From Pedobacter roseus (GTDB lineage: Bacteria > Bacteroidota > Bacteroidia > Sphingobacteriales > Sphingobacteriaceae): 64,000 bases of DNA. How positions within the stretch are numbered: the stretch's first letter is position 1; every line of letters begins with the position of its first letter. Location of the stretch: NCBI RefSeq assembly GCF_014395225.1, contig NZ_CP060723.1:62001-126000 (forward strand). Reading direction: 5' to 3'. Under the pieces are notes generated by a model. It was not told where the DNA came from, ran no database searches, and saw nothing but the letters and a program-made list of their open reading frames with translations. The position numbers were made by a program, and so were the translations under genes. This document shows positions 36,111 to 44,330 of this stretch, one piece after another.

Positions 36111-37244
36111 TTAAACTCTACCTTTCGGTGTGAGCCGTTTTTTAAGCTCAGTAGGCGGATTCTCTGCTCTTAACACATCATACTCATGAAAACACTTACA
36201 ATCTGATTGCTTGAGGGAATGTTCCCTGATGGAAACCTCAATATGATCTAATCCGTTTTCATCAAGAGCTTTTCGGATATGTTGCTTTAAGAACTCTCCC
36301 ATAGCAGTTCCTCCAACGGTGAATTCGCTGGGATCGACAATGACTTTCATCAGGTAGTTCTGTAAATCTATATGCTTGTCGCAGCCCCTAACTGTAAACA
36401 TCATACGCGAGCTGATATTTTGCCAGGTTTTATAGTCCTTCTCTAACGTCTCTAGGTTATAAATATACCGTCTTTTCCATGTTGGAATTTCATTCCAATT
36501 CTGAGGGTTAAACCGGGTTACCAGTAATGGGTATTCATCTAGCTCCAACAATATCTCAGGTTTAAGCAAGAATAATACCGGTCCATAAATATTATCCCTT
36601 TTATGGGCAATATGGTTGTCTACGCCGTCTAAAAATACATCATCCCATATACCATATATTTTATCTATTGCATCACTATCCTGTTCTGTTTGCACCAAGC
36701 CGTTATCTTCCACGTATTTTCTGGAAAGTAAAGCGCCCTGTTCGATGAAAGTCTGAGAAGTTGATAAGGTATTGGCATGGTAAAGATATTCTACATCTTT
36801 TTCCTTTAAAATTTTATAAACCTCTTCACCACTCTGGTGATATCTGTTTGTAAATTTTGGATCTAAATCTTTTTGGGCCAAAGCCCAGTTGTTTATCAGC
36901 TCTGCTATCTCATTTTCAGGTGTATTTTCATTAATTTCAACTACCTCGATGTCCTGACTTTTGCAATACTCTAAATCGATTACTTCCAATGTTTGCGCTC
37001 TCGCGAAAACTATATCCAAATAACCTAAATGTTTAAGTAATTCACCGCTTAACATGAATTTGCTGCTATTTAGAAATAGACAATGTGAGGTGCCGATTTT
37101 ATTACGCATTTTAATAACTTCCTCGCCTGGAAGATCATGTTGGATATTGACTCTCGCATTTTTTTTTAACCCGGACCAATCTTGATCATTGTATTCAAGG
37201 AGCGAATTCTCATCAACTAAATTAACTATTGCTCTTTTGCTCAT
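36111..37244 (-). CDS. Unrecognised protein with possible ART-like core
   Basis: This 377-aa protein starts from the ATG giving MSKRAIVNL. The central segment EYLYHANTLSTSQTFIEQGA (about 155-174) resembles the H-x-T-like start and 'I...G' step of ADP-ribosyltransferase folds such as DarT, but I cannot place the later catalytic residues, so this is weak. The C-terminus contains CKCFHEYDVL. No antitoxin-like macrodomain gene is adjacent. It could also be an unrelated hypothetical. Confidence 0.45.
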   Translation of the reverse strand: MSKRAIVNLVDENSLLEYNDQDWSGLKKNARVNIQHDLPGEEVIKMRNKIGTSHCLFLNSSKFMLSGELLKHLGYLDIVFARAQTLEVIDLEYCKSQDIEVVEINENTPENEIAELINNWALAQKDLDPKFTNRYHQSGEEVYKILKEKDVEYLYHANTLSTSQTFIEQGALLSRKYVEDNGLVQTEQDSDAIDKIYGIWDDVFLDGVDNHIAHKRDNIYGPVLFLLKPEILLELDEYPLLVTRFNPQNWNEIPTWKRRYIYNLETLEKDYKTWQNISSRMMFTVRGCDKHIDLQNYLMKVIVDPSEFTVGGTAMGEFLKQHIRKALDENGLDHIEVSIREHSLKQSDCKCFHEYDVLRAENPPTELKKRLTPKGRV

Positions 37245-37485
37245 GTACAAAGGTGCGGAAATGAATTTTCTTGTCAGTATTTTTAATCAAAATTTGCGTT
37301 GCAAGTCAATTTTGACAGGCCGTCTAATTTTAAACATGCTATAGCTCGGGAAACAAATAGATGTTAGTCACGCTTTCGTGGTATCGCTTGTGTGGTGGTA
37401 AAAAAACAGATATTTCTTTACTTTACACTATGCACGAGAAGAAATCAGTACAAAAAAGGCTAGCAGATTTTCACCAGATGAATAT

Positions 37486-37692
37486 TTGGAAAAGTTGGGC
37501 AAGCGGATCAGGAACCTTCGTATCGCCAAGGGTTATTCTAATTATGATTATTTTGCTTATGACCATGATATTGCTAGAACCCAATGGGGCCGTTATGAGA
37601 ATGGGAGCGACCTTCGCTTAACTAGTCTATTGAAAATTATTGCCGCTTTTGATATAGCTTTAGAAGGGTTTTTTCTGAAGGTTTTTAACTAA
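37486..37692 (+). CDS. Xre-type HTH protein, start unclear or frameshifted
   Basis: The frame encodes LGKRIRNLRIAKGYSNYDYF, then a second HTH region with ARTQWGRYENGSDL and LLKIIAAFDIALEGFF, a typical short Xre regulator. The frame has only a TTG start at 37486, yet coding-like sequence (SPDEYLEK) extends upstream to a stop at 37399. A good ATG at 37430 (MHEKKSVQKRLADF) sits in another frame, so a 1-nt shift near 37470 (GATTTTCACC) may have split the gene. Confidence 0.6.
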   Translation: MEKLGKRIRNLRIAKGYSNYDYFAYDHDIARTQWGRYENGSDLRLTSLLKIIAAFDIALEGFFLKVFN

Positions 37693-37708
37693 CCTATATT
37701 GAGTTTGA

Positions 37709-38023
37709 TTATTCGTAAATTTTTTTTAGGTTATTTCTTTCAAGAAAGCTATCAAGATCATTATAAAATGTATTGCCATTCCATTTGTCGATGTGGGCTG
37801 CTACCACTTTTACCGAACTTACGTCGTATCCTTGCTGGGCTAAAAGGATCATATTATTGTTCTCATTTAGGCTGCTTAATATGTTTGCAATCTTTTGGCC
37901 ATCGTCAGGAACAATTGCGAGTGTTGTAATATGGAAGGCATTATTTTTTTTATCAAGTGGTTGGCCTATGATGAATTGATAGTGGGCAATAAGCTCTTTG
38001 GCTTGCTGGAGATCGAAGGTCAT
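37709..38023 (-). CDS. Hypothetical protein
   Basis: This 104-aa protein reads MTFDLQQAKELIAHYQFIIG at its start, then an alpha/beta pattern (FHITTLAIVPDDGQKIANIL and GYDVSSVKVVAAHID). No family recognised. It is convergent with the Xre-type gene, with 16 bp between the stops. Confidence 0.55.
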   Translation of the reverse strand: MTFDLQQAKELIAHYQFIIGQPLDKKNNAFHITTLAIVPDDGQKIANILSSLNENNNMILLAQQGYDVSSVKVVAAHIDKWNGNTFYNDLDSFLERNNLKKIYE

Positions 38024-38087
38024 GATTAGATTTTTGAATGCAATAATATAAGTATTTATTTGAGCGAGGTTTTACCCGGCTTGTATT

Positions 38088-38759
38088 TTATGGCGCAGTT
38101 TTCTTTGGAGCTTTCTCATTTTCCTTTTTCTGGTCTAATTCACGAAAGATTTCATCTGTTCTTTCAATAAATCTTTTTGCAAATTTTTCCATTATCTCGG
38201 GGTCAAATTCTTTTTCAACCTCGCTCATTGCGATAAGCATCGCGTCATAGTTAATTGCTTTGACCTCGAGGGTGACCCTTTCAAATAACCTATTGTTGTA
38301 GTGTTCCACGAAGCGTTCGATATCTGCGGCAATGGTTTCAAATAAGGCTGAAAAACACTTGGAAAAGGTATCTTCTTTTGAATCCGTTTTGTTTTGCATG
38401 ATTTCGGGAAACCATTTAAGGAGCTTGCTTTCGAGTCCTTGAATGGAGTTGAAGCAATCTTCAAAGTTTTTTATTTCTGCCAGATGGGCAAATTTGTTCC
38501 TGATTTCTGCAAACCTGTTCAGTTTTTCTTTTTGTTCCTTTGAGTAGTATTTTACCTCAGTAAGCAATTCTACCTTTTGATTAAAAGATAATGAGCTACT
38601 TCCCATTCCGAAGAGTTTGGAACTTGGCCGCTCTATATCCATTAGATAACAGACTTGGTTGGATATCATCTGTTCGATAGCTACCGAACATTCGACGACA
38701 ATCGCGCGTTGGTGGCTTAAATTACTTAACTGTTTTTTTGGAGATTTAATTTTGATCAT
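38088..38759 (-). CDS. HEPN-like protein (RX4H motif)
   Basis: This 223-aa all-helical protein starts from the ATG giving MIKIKSPKKQ. Residues 87-92 read RNKFAH, the R-x4-H motif of HEPN ribonucleases. The surrounding pattern (VECSVAIEQMISNQV, then FNQKVELLTEV, then LNRFAEIRNKFAHL) also resembles MltR or DUF4145-like HEPN relatives. A charged tail ends it. If active it would be a metal-independent RNase. No nucleotidyltransferase (MNT) partner is adjacent. Confidence 0.6.
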   Translation of the reverse strand: MIKIKSPKKQLSNLSHQRAIVVECSVAIEQMISNQVCYLMDIERPSSKLFGMGSSSLSFNQKVELLTEVKYYSKEQKEKLNRFAEIRNKFAHLAEIKNFEDCFNSIQGLESKLLKWFPEIMQNKTDSKEDTFSKCFSALFETIAADIERFVEHYNNRLFERVTLEVKAINYDAMLIAMSEVEKEFDPEIMEKFAKRFIERTDEIFRELDQKKENEKAPKKTAP

Positions 38760-38921
38760 GTCCTTCGCCTTGAGCGGTAATTGAAGCAATATAAAAATAT
38801 CGTGAGGCTAAACAAAATGTCATATGATTGCGGGGTTCTGATTTCATTAATTTGTTTGAGTTATAATGGGATAACGGTATCTGGAAACCAATAAAATATA
38901 GCTATATTGTTTGAAAAAATG

Positions 38922-39158
38922 ATGGAGCAAAAAAAGCTAGTTATACCCGGTGGAATGTATTTTGGTGTTACCGAATTACCGAAAAAGGAAAACGAAAATC
39001 AAAAGTTTGAAATTGATCTTTTTGATAATCATCCCAGTAGAATAATAGAACTGACAGATTACGATGACTGGAAACAAACCTCCGGAGAAGTAATGTTGGC
39101 TAATCATATTGAGCTTTTGGGTCGGGCGATCAAAATCAATTTTAAGGAGTTGTTTTAG
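38922..39158 (+). CDS. Small protein overlapping the next gene
   Basis: This is a 78-aa acidic protein (ATG 38922) reading LVIPGGMYFGVTELPKK and DDWKQTSGEVMLANHIELLG. It overlaps the following large gene by 50 bp at most. Because that large gene has no ATG near its 5' end, this frame may really be its N-terminal part, joined by a frameshift at GTTGTTTTAG (39149-39158). I list it separately and flag the doubt. Confidence 0.45.
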   Translation: MEQKKLVIPGGMYFGVTELPKKENENQKFEIDLFDNHPSRIIELTDYDDWKQTSGEVMLANHIELLGRAIKINFKELF

Positions 39159-40914
39159 TAGTATAGCTGAATTTTATGTTAATAGTAATAGTTTGGACGA
39201 GTTAGAAGCACAATCGAAGAAATTAAAGCAATTGGTTGGGAAGTATGATCCCGATGTATTTGTTGGAAGAATCACTACGCTGATCAAGACCATTACTATG
39301 CCCAGTCAAAAGCATATTTATGCAGGTCTTATCTCACCGTTTCGCCAGTTGATATACCTGATGAATCTGAATCTAACCTCGCCTATTGAAGAAGTTAAGG
39401 ATTTGGATTTTCCTCAGCGGGATTGGGACGGAATAAAGGCATACCTGCGTTCTATTAATACCATTTATGACCAGACCTACGGTGAGCAGAAGGTTTTATC
39501 TCAGCATTTGGATGAGGAACAGTTTGTTCGAAATGCTGTTTCGCTATCAACTTATACCGCTTTTTTTCACCAGGGGCCACTTAAGTTTGAGGAGCAGGTG
39601 ATAGAGAAAATTTTAAGGGTTTTTAAGAATATCCATCAGGAACTGGAGGCAGAGCTGGGATTGAATCCGGCAGACTTTATCGCTATTTATGATGAATTGG
39701 ATAAACTCTGTCACCGCAAGCTTAACCGCGCGTGGGATAGGGAAAATAAAGAAGAAAACGAATATCTGGATAGTATCCAGTCAGGTATTAAATTGGGAAA
39801 ATACTCTTTCAGGGAAGGTATGGCTACGGTGGGAGAAAAAGATATGGAACTTATGCAGGCCTTGACTAATCCAGCCGCGAGTCATTATTTTTCTTTAGCT
39901 GATCTGGAAGGGAAATGCGGCACCGAAAAGCTTGCTAAGTTCCTTTCTTACTTTTCACTTCGAAGGGAGCATAATGAGCGATTCCTTTATTTTAGTGGAG
40001 CAAACCAGTTGCTTAAAAAGCCAATTTACCGGATGGGGGATGGACAGTATCTGGTTATTGATTATAAAGTACTATTGGATGCTATTTATGAATTTTTAAC
40101 TGTTACTGCCAAGTCTATTTTAAAGGATAGCAACCGGATTACTAGGGTGAGGGACAAATATTTGGAATTGAAAGTTACTGAACTTTTTAAGGACTTTTAT
40201 TCCAGGGATAAAGGGGCAAGGTTTTATGAGAACTTTCATGTCGATGGCTCGGAACATGACCTGCTTATTCTCTCAGGTAAAACTGCAATCATTGTTGAGG
40301 TTAAAGCAGGTAATATCCGCGAACCTACCTTTGATCCTGGAAGGGCTTACGATAAGATCAAAAAGGATTTTAATAACACCATAGGGTATGGGTATGAGCA
40401 AACCTTCAAGATAAAGGAGTTTTTCCTGGACAGAGCCAATTTTGATATAACTGATGATGAAAATGTGTTTTTAGAAACAATTGATACTAGGCCATTTAAG
40501 CAGGTGTTTTCTGTTGTGGTGACGTTAGAAAAGTTCGGACATATTCAGAATGATCTCTCCAAGATGCTTTCCTTATTTGAGGATGATCGCTACCCCTGGT
40601 CGGTATGTTTGGATGACATGGAAATATTTTTATTGGCGATGAAGAACAAAAATATGACCATTGCCGATTTTCATCTGTTTTTGAACCTTCGGCAAAACCT
40701 GCATGCCAATTTACAGGCAAATGATGAAGGAAGGGTAACCGGATATTTTTTATCGCACAAGAATTTTTTAAAGATGAGAAAAACGCATGGCAAATATAAC
40801 CCGGTCCTGGACGATGATCTTATTTATGATAATCTTTATAAAAAAGTATTAGGATTTAAAGATGAGCGGAACGTAGAGTTTAAGACCAATCCTGGTTATA
40901 TCCATCTGATGTAA
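39109..40914 (+). CDS. Large protein with late PD-(D/E)XK-like nuclease motif
   Basis: This protein has up to 601 aa; only non-ATG starts (TTG 39109 or 39193) precede the conserved body. The first ~370 residues are helical and unrecognised. Near 383-403, EHDLLILSGKTAIIVEVKAG shows the D...ExK pattern of NERD/Mrr-like nucleases, with an acidic residue in a turn followed by a strand ending E-V-K. A similar layout occurs in the protein at 56714-58468. The start is uncertain. A terminator follows. Confidence 0.65.
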   Translation: MSFWVGRSKSILRSCFSSIAEFYVNSNSLDELEAQSKKLKQLVGKYDPDVFVGRITTLIKTITMPSQKHIYAGLISPFRQLIYLMNLNLTSPIEEVKDLDFPQRDWDGIKAYLRSINTIYDQTYGEQKVLSQHLDEEQFVRNAVSLSTYTAFFHQGPLKFEEQVIEKILRVFKNIHQELEAELGLNPADFIAIYDELDKLCHRKLNRAWDRENKEENEYLDSIQSGIKLGKYSFREGMATVGEKDMELMQALTNPAASHYFSLADLEGKCGTEKLAKFLSYFSLRREHNERFLYFSGANQLLKKPIYRMGDGQYLVIDYKVLLDAIYEFLTVTAKSILKDSNRITRVRDKYLELKVTELFKDFYSRDKGARFYENFHVDGSEHDLLILSGKTAIIVEVKAGNIREPTFDPGRAYDKIKKDFNNTIGYGYEQTFKIKEFFLDRANFDITDDENVFLETIDTRPFKQVFSVVVTLEKFGHIQNDLSKMLSLFEDDRYPWSVCLDDMEIFLLAMKNKNMTIADFHLFLNLRQNLHANLQANDEGRVTGYFLSHKNFLKMRKTHGKYNPVLDDDLIYDNLYKKVLGFKDERNVEFKTNPGYIHLM

Positions 40915-40950
40915 CTGTTGTCTTATTGGTATTGTTTATCCAATTAAACC

Positions 40951-40988
40951 AGAAAGCCCACTTTATTTGGCGGGCCTTCTAATTTTTT
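40951..40988 (+). terminator. Rho-independent terminator
   Basis: AGAAAGCCC pairs with GGGCCTTCT (one G-U) around a 12-nt loop, followed by AATTTTTT. It ends the transcription unit of the large nuclease-like gene. Confidence 0.75.
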
Positions 40989-41028
40989 AGATTTTACTTG
41001 GTAATTTTTGGTGGAATCTGATTGCCTG

Positions 41029-41907
41029 CTATAAGCCACGTATCTGATAGAATTCCTCCATGTTTATACTTAGCTCATTTGATAAATGGTACCACTGATC
41101 GATGTCTATGTTTTTTAACGGTGTATCGCTATTAAGTACTTCCACTAAATTTGTTTTGCAAGGAATTGCCGCGTCTTTGGTAATGATGAAAGGAACATAT
41201 TCAAGTGCTTTTATCAGCTCTTTGATCGGTTTCCCAGTTCCATCCAAGCCTCTTTTTAGGAAAAGCTCTTTGCCTATTTCAAGCTGCTGGCTAAAGAATT
41301 CATTTAGATGGACTTCCTTAGCTGCCTTTTGATAAATTCCGTCAAATTCTTCCAGCACTATCGCTTCCACATCGGCTTTAGCAGGGAGGTTATTTCTTTG
41401 TAAAAACAGCTCTGCACTGTATTCTTCACCATCTGTTCGTTCTCTGCTGTAATTATATAACATGTTAAAGAGCATAAAACCAAGTTCCCCGTTATCGATC
41501 ATTGCATTTACCCTATCGCCCCAGGTAGCAAAATTTTTGTTTTGTATGGGGATCTGTTTTAAAAGCTTGCTGGGAAGGTTAAGTACGATAGTACACATGC
41601 TGGTGGCAATTTTAAATGCTTCGTAGGCAGATGTTATTTTTAGGTGGCTTGCTATCAGGTGTATGACGCTATTATAAAGCGACAAATCCACATTATAAAG
41701 CAAGTCTCTTTCAACATACAGTTCCCGCTTGAATATTTCTTTTTTCTTGTTATCTCCATTTAAAGTCTCCAGGTATTGATTGTAAACCTCGAATTCCTCC
41801 CAAACTGCATTTACTTCAAGGATAGAGGCTATTGACAGAGGTACTCGATTTATGGGAAGATGATTCCTAGTGCTAAATTTCATAAACACTATTGGCCTAT
41901 TTTCCAA
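41029..41907 (-). CDS. Unrecognised protein, downstream half of an HExxH pair
   Basis: This is a 292-aa helical protein (MENRPIVFMKFSTRN start), including a hydrophobic helix AFKIATSMCTIVLNLP (about 93-108). No motif of its own. It overlaps the HExxH-containing frame upstream by 19 bp. Together the two (~430 aa) have the size and order of the single 484-aa HExxH protein at 44331, so this may be the second half of a split or frameshifted homologue. Direct similarity is weak by eye. Confidence 0.5.
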   Translation of the reverse strand: MENRPIVFMKFSTRNHLPINRVPLSIASILEVNAVWEEFEVYNQYLETLNGDNKKKEIFKRELYVERDLLYNVDLSLYNSVIHLIASHLKITSAYEAFKIATSMCTIVLNLPSKLLKQIPIQNKNFATWGDRVNAMIDNGELGFMLFNMLYNYSRERTDGEEYSAELFLQRNNLPAKADVEAIVLEEFDGIYQKAAKEVHLNEFFSQQLEIGKELFLKRGLDGTGKPIKELIKALEYVPFIITKDAAIPCKTNLVEVLNSDTPLKNIDIDQWYHLSNELSINMEEFYQIRGL

Positions 41908-42335
41908 TATCTTTCCCTGACTATCAAAACGAATGCCTGCTGAGATATCAAATCCCCAGGTGTCCTGGCCGGGGTGTGCGTGACTGCATTATAGGTTTCT
42001 GTAAAGTATTTATCGAAATGAAGCTGGTTCTCTCCGATTTTATAGGTGATCATTTTATGGAACTGTTTTTCATCCCTGCCAAGTTTGGCATTCACCGCCT
42101 CTGAAAGCTGGAGGATTTTGCTCTGGCCCCATAATGTGCTTAAATGATCAATATTATGGCGCATTTCATGGTACAAAATACTTCGATTATCGGCATTGTC
42201 TTCCTTCGATGGGTTTATCTGGCTTAACTGGTGCTGGGTTATGGTATTTAATGTAATACAAAATGCCGTCGGTGAGTAATGCGCTATAGTGGTATTGATA
42301 TTGGGGAATAGTGTCCCAATCTGATATTTTTTCAT
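41889..42335 (-). CDS. Short HExxH putative metalloprotease
   Basis: This 148-aa protein contains ILYHEMRHNIDHL, with H56-E57-x-x-H60, the zincin HExxH motif, and further histidines nearby. It lacks an obvious signal peptide, so it should act in the cytoplasm if active. Its end overlaps the start of the next gene by 19 bp. It resembles the N-terminal part of the 44331 protein, where HEIIHYVHEVSTM occurs at a comparable position. Confidence 0.5.
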   Translation of the reverse strand: MKKYQIGTLFPNINTTIAHYSPTAFCITLNTITQHQLSQINPSKEDNADNRSILYHEMRHNIDHLSTLWGQSKILQLSEAVNAKLGRDEKQFHKMITYKIGENQLHFDKYFTETYNAVTHTPARTPGDLISQQAFVLIVRERYWKIGQ

Positions 42336-42489
42336 TGTTGAGGTCGAAATTTTGATAGTAAAAGTTTAATAAATATAAAGCTAGCAATAATATGATTCGT
42401 TTCACAAGCCTGTTAAGAACAATAGGTACTTTTGATATGACCTAAGAAAAATTTTTTCCTGAAAGATTTTAATGCTCTTCTGGAACCGA

Positions 42490-43389
42490 TTATTTCAATT
42501 GTGCCAATGTCTTAAGTATATCCTCTAAAACTCCATCTAGATTGTCTACTATTTCCTTTCCCATCACCCGGAATACATTTATTCCATGTTTGGCAAGTTC
42601 TTCATCAATCAAGCGGTCTTTATCTTTGTTTTTTTTGCCTCTGTGGAAAGAGGTTGAATCGCAAAAAATTGCCAGTTTTTTTTCTGGAAAATATAAATCC
42701 ACTTCAGTGATGAGCTCATCGCCTTTGATAAAGACTTTTTCCTCTATCATATGGTAGTTGTCAAATATTTCGCCGTTCTTAAATATAAGGGTCTGGATTA
42801 CTGGAAAGATGTTCTTTGATGCGAGGCCTTGGATTAGAAATAATTCAATAGGAGAGTCGCACCCCCAGATTCTTCTAGGGGTGACGTCTTTAAATGGCTT
42901 GAAAAATCTTTTGATCCTATATTTATCATATTTTCTAGCTGCCTCAGGATCAATATCTTGCGGCCCCATCATTGGAATATCCTCATCTTTTATATCTAAT
43001 GGAAGTAAGTAGGTTTCAAGTATAAAGCCAACCGTGTCTGTATACATTTCTGCTTCAATTCCGAAAATGAAACTAATATGAGCATAAAACCCTTCATATA
43101 CTGCCTTAAAAGGGGACAAGTCGGTGTAAACGTAGCTATTTTGGTTAAGTTTCTCTAGATTTATTTTCTCTACGAATTTGATATTGGTAACCTCTGGCAA
43201 TCCACGTTTTTGTCCAAGGACAAGAGATATTGCGTATGGATACGCGATCAATGAGTTATCTTCTTGTTGTCGAAATGTATGAACATTGGCTACAACATGA
43301 ATAAGCTGGAATTGAGTATTTCTTGCCTTGTAATATTCAATTTCTTTTTTTGATTGCCTTAAAAAAGAATTAGGGGATAATATTGACAA
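42490..43389 (-). CDS. Vsr/DUF559-like endonuclease-fold protein
   Basis: This is a protein of about 299 aa. The C-terminal ~110 residues match the Vsr/DUF559 nuclease pattern: CDSPIELFLIQGL (Glu), ITEVDLYFPEKKLAIFCD (Asp), and a late DEELAKHGINVFRV. The N-terminal part is unrecognised. The only start in frame is TTG at 43389, which lies over the recombinase remnant on the opposite strand, so the 5' end may have been reshaped by the rearrangement. Predicted DNA-cutting activity is inferred. Confidence 0.7.
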   Translation of the reverse strand: MSILSPNSFLRQSKKEIEYYKARNTQFQLIHVVANVHTFRQQEDNSLIAYPYAISLVLGQKRGLPEVTNIKFVEKINLEKLNQNSYVYTDLSPFKAVYEGFYAHISFIFGIEAEMYTDTVGFILETYLLPLDIKDEDIPMMGPQDIDPEAARKYDKYRIKRFFKPFKDVTPRRIWGCDSPIELFLIQGLASKNIFPVIQTLIFKNGEIFDNYHMIEEKVFIKGDELITEVDLYFPEKKLAIFCDSTSFHRGKKNKDKDRLIDEELAKHGINVFRVMGKEIVDNLDGVLEDILKTLAQLK

Positions 43390-43393
43390 ACTG

Positions 43394-43594
43394 AATAATA
43401 TTGACTTCCAGAGGAAGTTGGATCACGGAGAAATTGTAAGGGTTTTTAGAAAGTATGACACTTTTGATATAGCTGATAGGAGACACTTGCTAAATTTTCT
43501 GCCATTAAATACCGTTAACTTTCAAACTGGGGATATTTCTCTTAAACTGGACAGTGCATTATCAAAAATATTAATTTCTGAACTCAAAAGCTGA
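43394..43594 (+). pseudogene. C-terminal remnant of a second large serine recombinase
   Basis: A frame ending TGA at 43592-43594 encodes about 66 residues that align with the end of the intact recombinase at 58594. Here it reads DIADRRHLLNFLPLNTVNF and later SALSKILI; the intact protein reads DTADKKQLVSFFPPVGIDL and VALSKVVV. There is no start and no catalytic domain. It is followed 5 bp later by the companion small ORF, as the intact gene is followed by its own. This marks the end of a decayed element. Confidence 0.8.
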
Positions 43595-43599
43595 TACAA

Positions 43600-43821
43600 A
43601 TGAATTTCACCGAGCGTAAGATCTCTGTTAAACGGGCTATTGTTGTTTTAGCCAAGAATGGCATCTATGTGGATGATAGTGAAGCTGGTATTATTTTGGA
43701 TTTCTTATATCTAATTTCTAAGAATTATTCAGGAAATCAAGATGGAAGAACCTATAATATCCCGAAAGAGACTTCGAACAAGTCAAAATCTGCATCAAAA
43801 TCTTCCAATGATGTTTTTTAG
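43600..43821 (+). CDS. Recombinase companion small protein (paralogue of 60066)
   Basis: This 73-aa protein contains KRAIVVLAKNGIYVDDSEAG and ILDFLYLISKNY, clearly homologous to the 67-aa protein at 60066 (KAIALLAKNGIEVDDEEVAV, ILSFLYLIAKI). The tail is Lys/Ser-rich. It sits directly after a recombinase tail, as its paralogue does. Such proteins accompany Bacteroidota serine-recombinase elements. A role in recombination directionality or control is inference. Confidence 0.75.
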   Translation: MNFTERKISVKRAIVVLAKNGIYVDDSEAGIILDFLYLISKNYSGNQDGRTYNIPKETSNKSKSASKSSNDVF

Positions 43822-43920
43822 ACTATTCTTGTTTTAAGTCTAAGGACTTAAAAAGTAATTTTCGAACTGATATTAGTTTAAGCGTAAAGTTTTGACTAGT
43901 AGATTTTTATTGTCAAAAAA

Positions 43921-43950
43921 AAGGAAACAACCATAATATGGTGTTTCCTT
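43921..43950 (-). terminator. Hairpin upstream of middle att-like repeat
   Basis: AAGGAAACA (43921-43929) pairs with TGTTTCCTT (43942-43950), with further inner pairing. On the minus strand it is followed by eight T, so it could stop leftward transcription. The same hairpin precedes the right repeat at 60390-60419. Confidence 0.55.
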
Positions 43951-43952
43951 AA

Positions 43953-44066
43953 GTAGAGTTAAGCTTCAATAGGTCTAACTTTTATGATGATTGTGAAGCA
44001 GTGGTAAATTTTGAGAAAGTGTTGAATAATAAGGTAGAAGGACAATACAGAAAGAAGAAATCTTAG
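43953..44066 (+). repeat. Middle copy of island att-like repeat (M)
   Basis: This 114-bp sequence is homologous to L (20601) and R (60422). The conserved frame reads RSNFYDDCEAVVNFEKVLNN and ends RKKKS. It lacks the TCAATCCGCG block shared by L and R (it reads TTAAGCTTCAAT instead), so it may be an older junction. It marks the boundary between two elements. Confidence 0.7.
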
Positions 44067-44085
44067 AGCACGTTTTTCAATGATA

Positions 44086-44253
44086 TTAATTTATTACAAG
44101 CTTTTCACTGTTAGAAATTAGACCTTCAAATAGTTGTGTTTTCATATGGTCATTCAAATTCGTGACTACACATTTATGCCTAACCTTTGTAATTTTCCAC
44201 CTAGGAATCCCTATAGGGTATGGAAATATTTCACTATTTTTTTCAACTAGCAT
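44086..44253 (-). CDS. Possible short ORF or gene remnant
   Basis: A 55-codon frame from ATG 44253 encodes KNSEIFPYPIGIPRWKITKV and a soluble C-terminal half. It reads like real protein, but the frame begins after a stop at about 44290, so it may be the tail of a lost gene. No family. Otherwise 44067-44330 holds nothing that I can support. Confidence 0.25.
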   Translation of the reverse strand: MLVEKNSEIFPYPIGIPRWKITKVRHKCVVTNLNDHMKTQLFEGLISNSEKLVIN

Positions 44254-44330
44254 ACTTTGAAGTTTGATGCCTCTTGTAATAACATGTTAGTTCGGTTGTT
44301 CCCTTTATACTTGTGATATCACGGAATATT

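Noticed and set aside
42187..42405. 72-codon minus-strand frame with a hydrophobic start
   Set aside because: It overlaps the HExxH gene in another frame; the hydrophobic start looks like AT-rich DNA, and there is no support beyond length.
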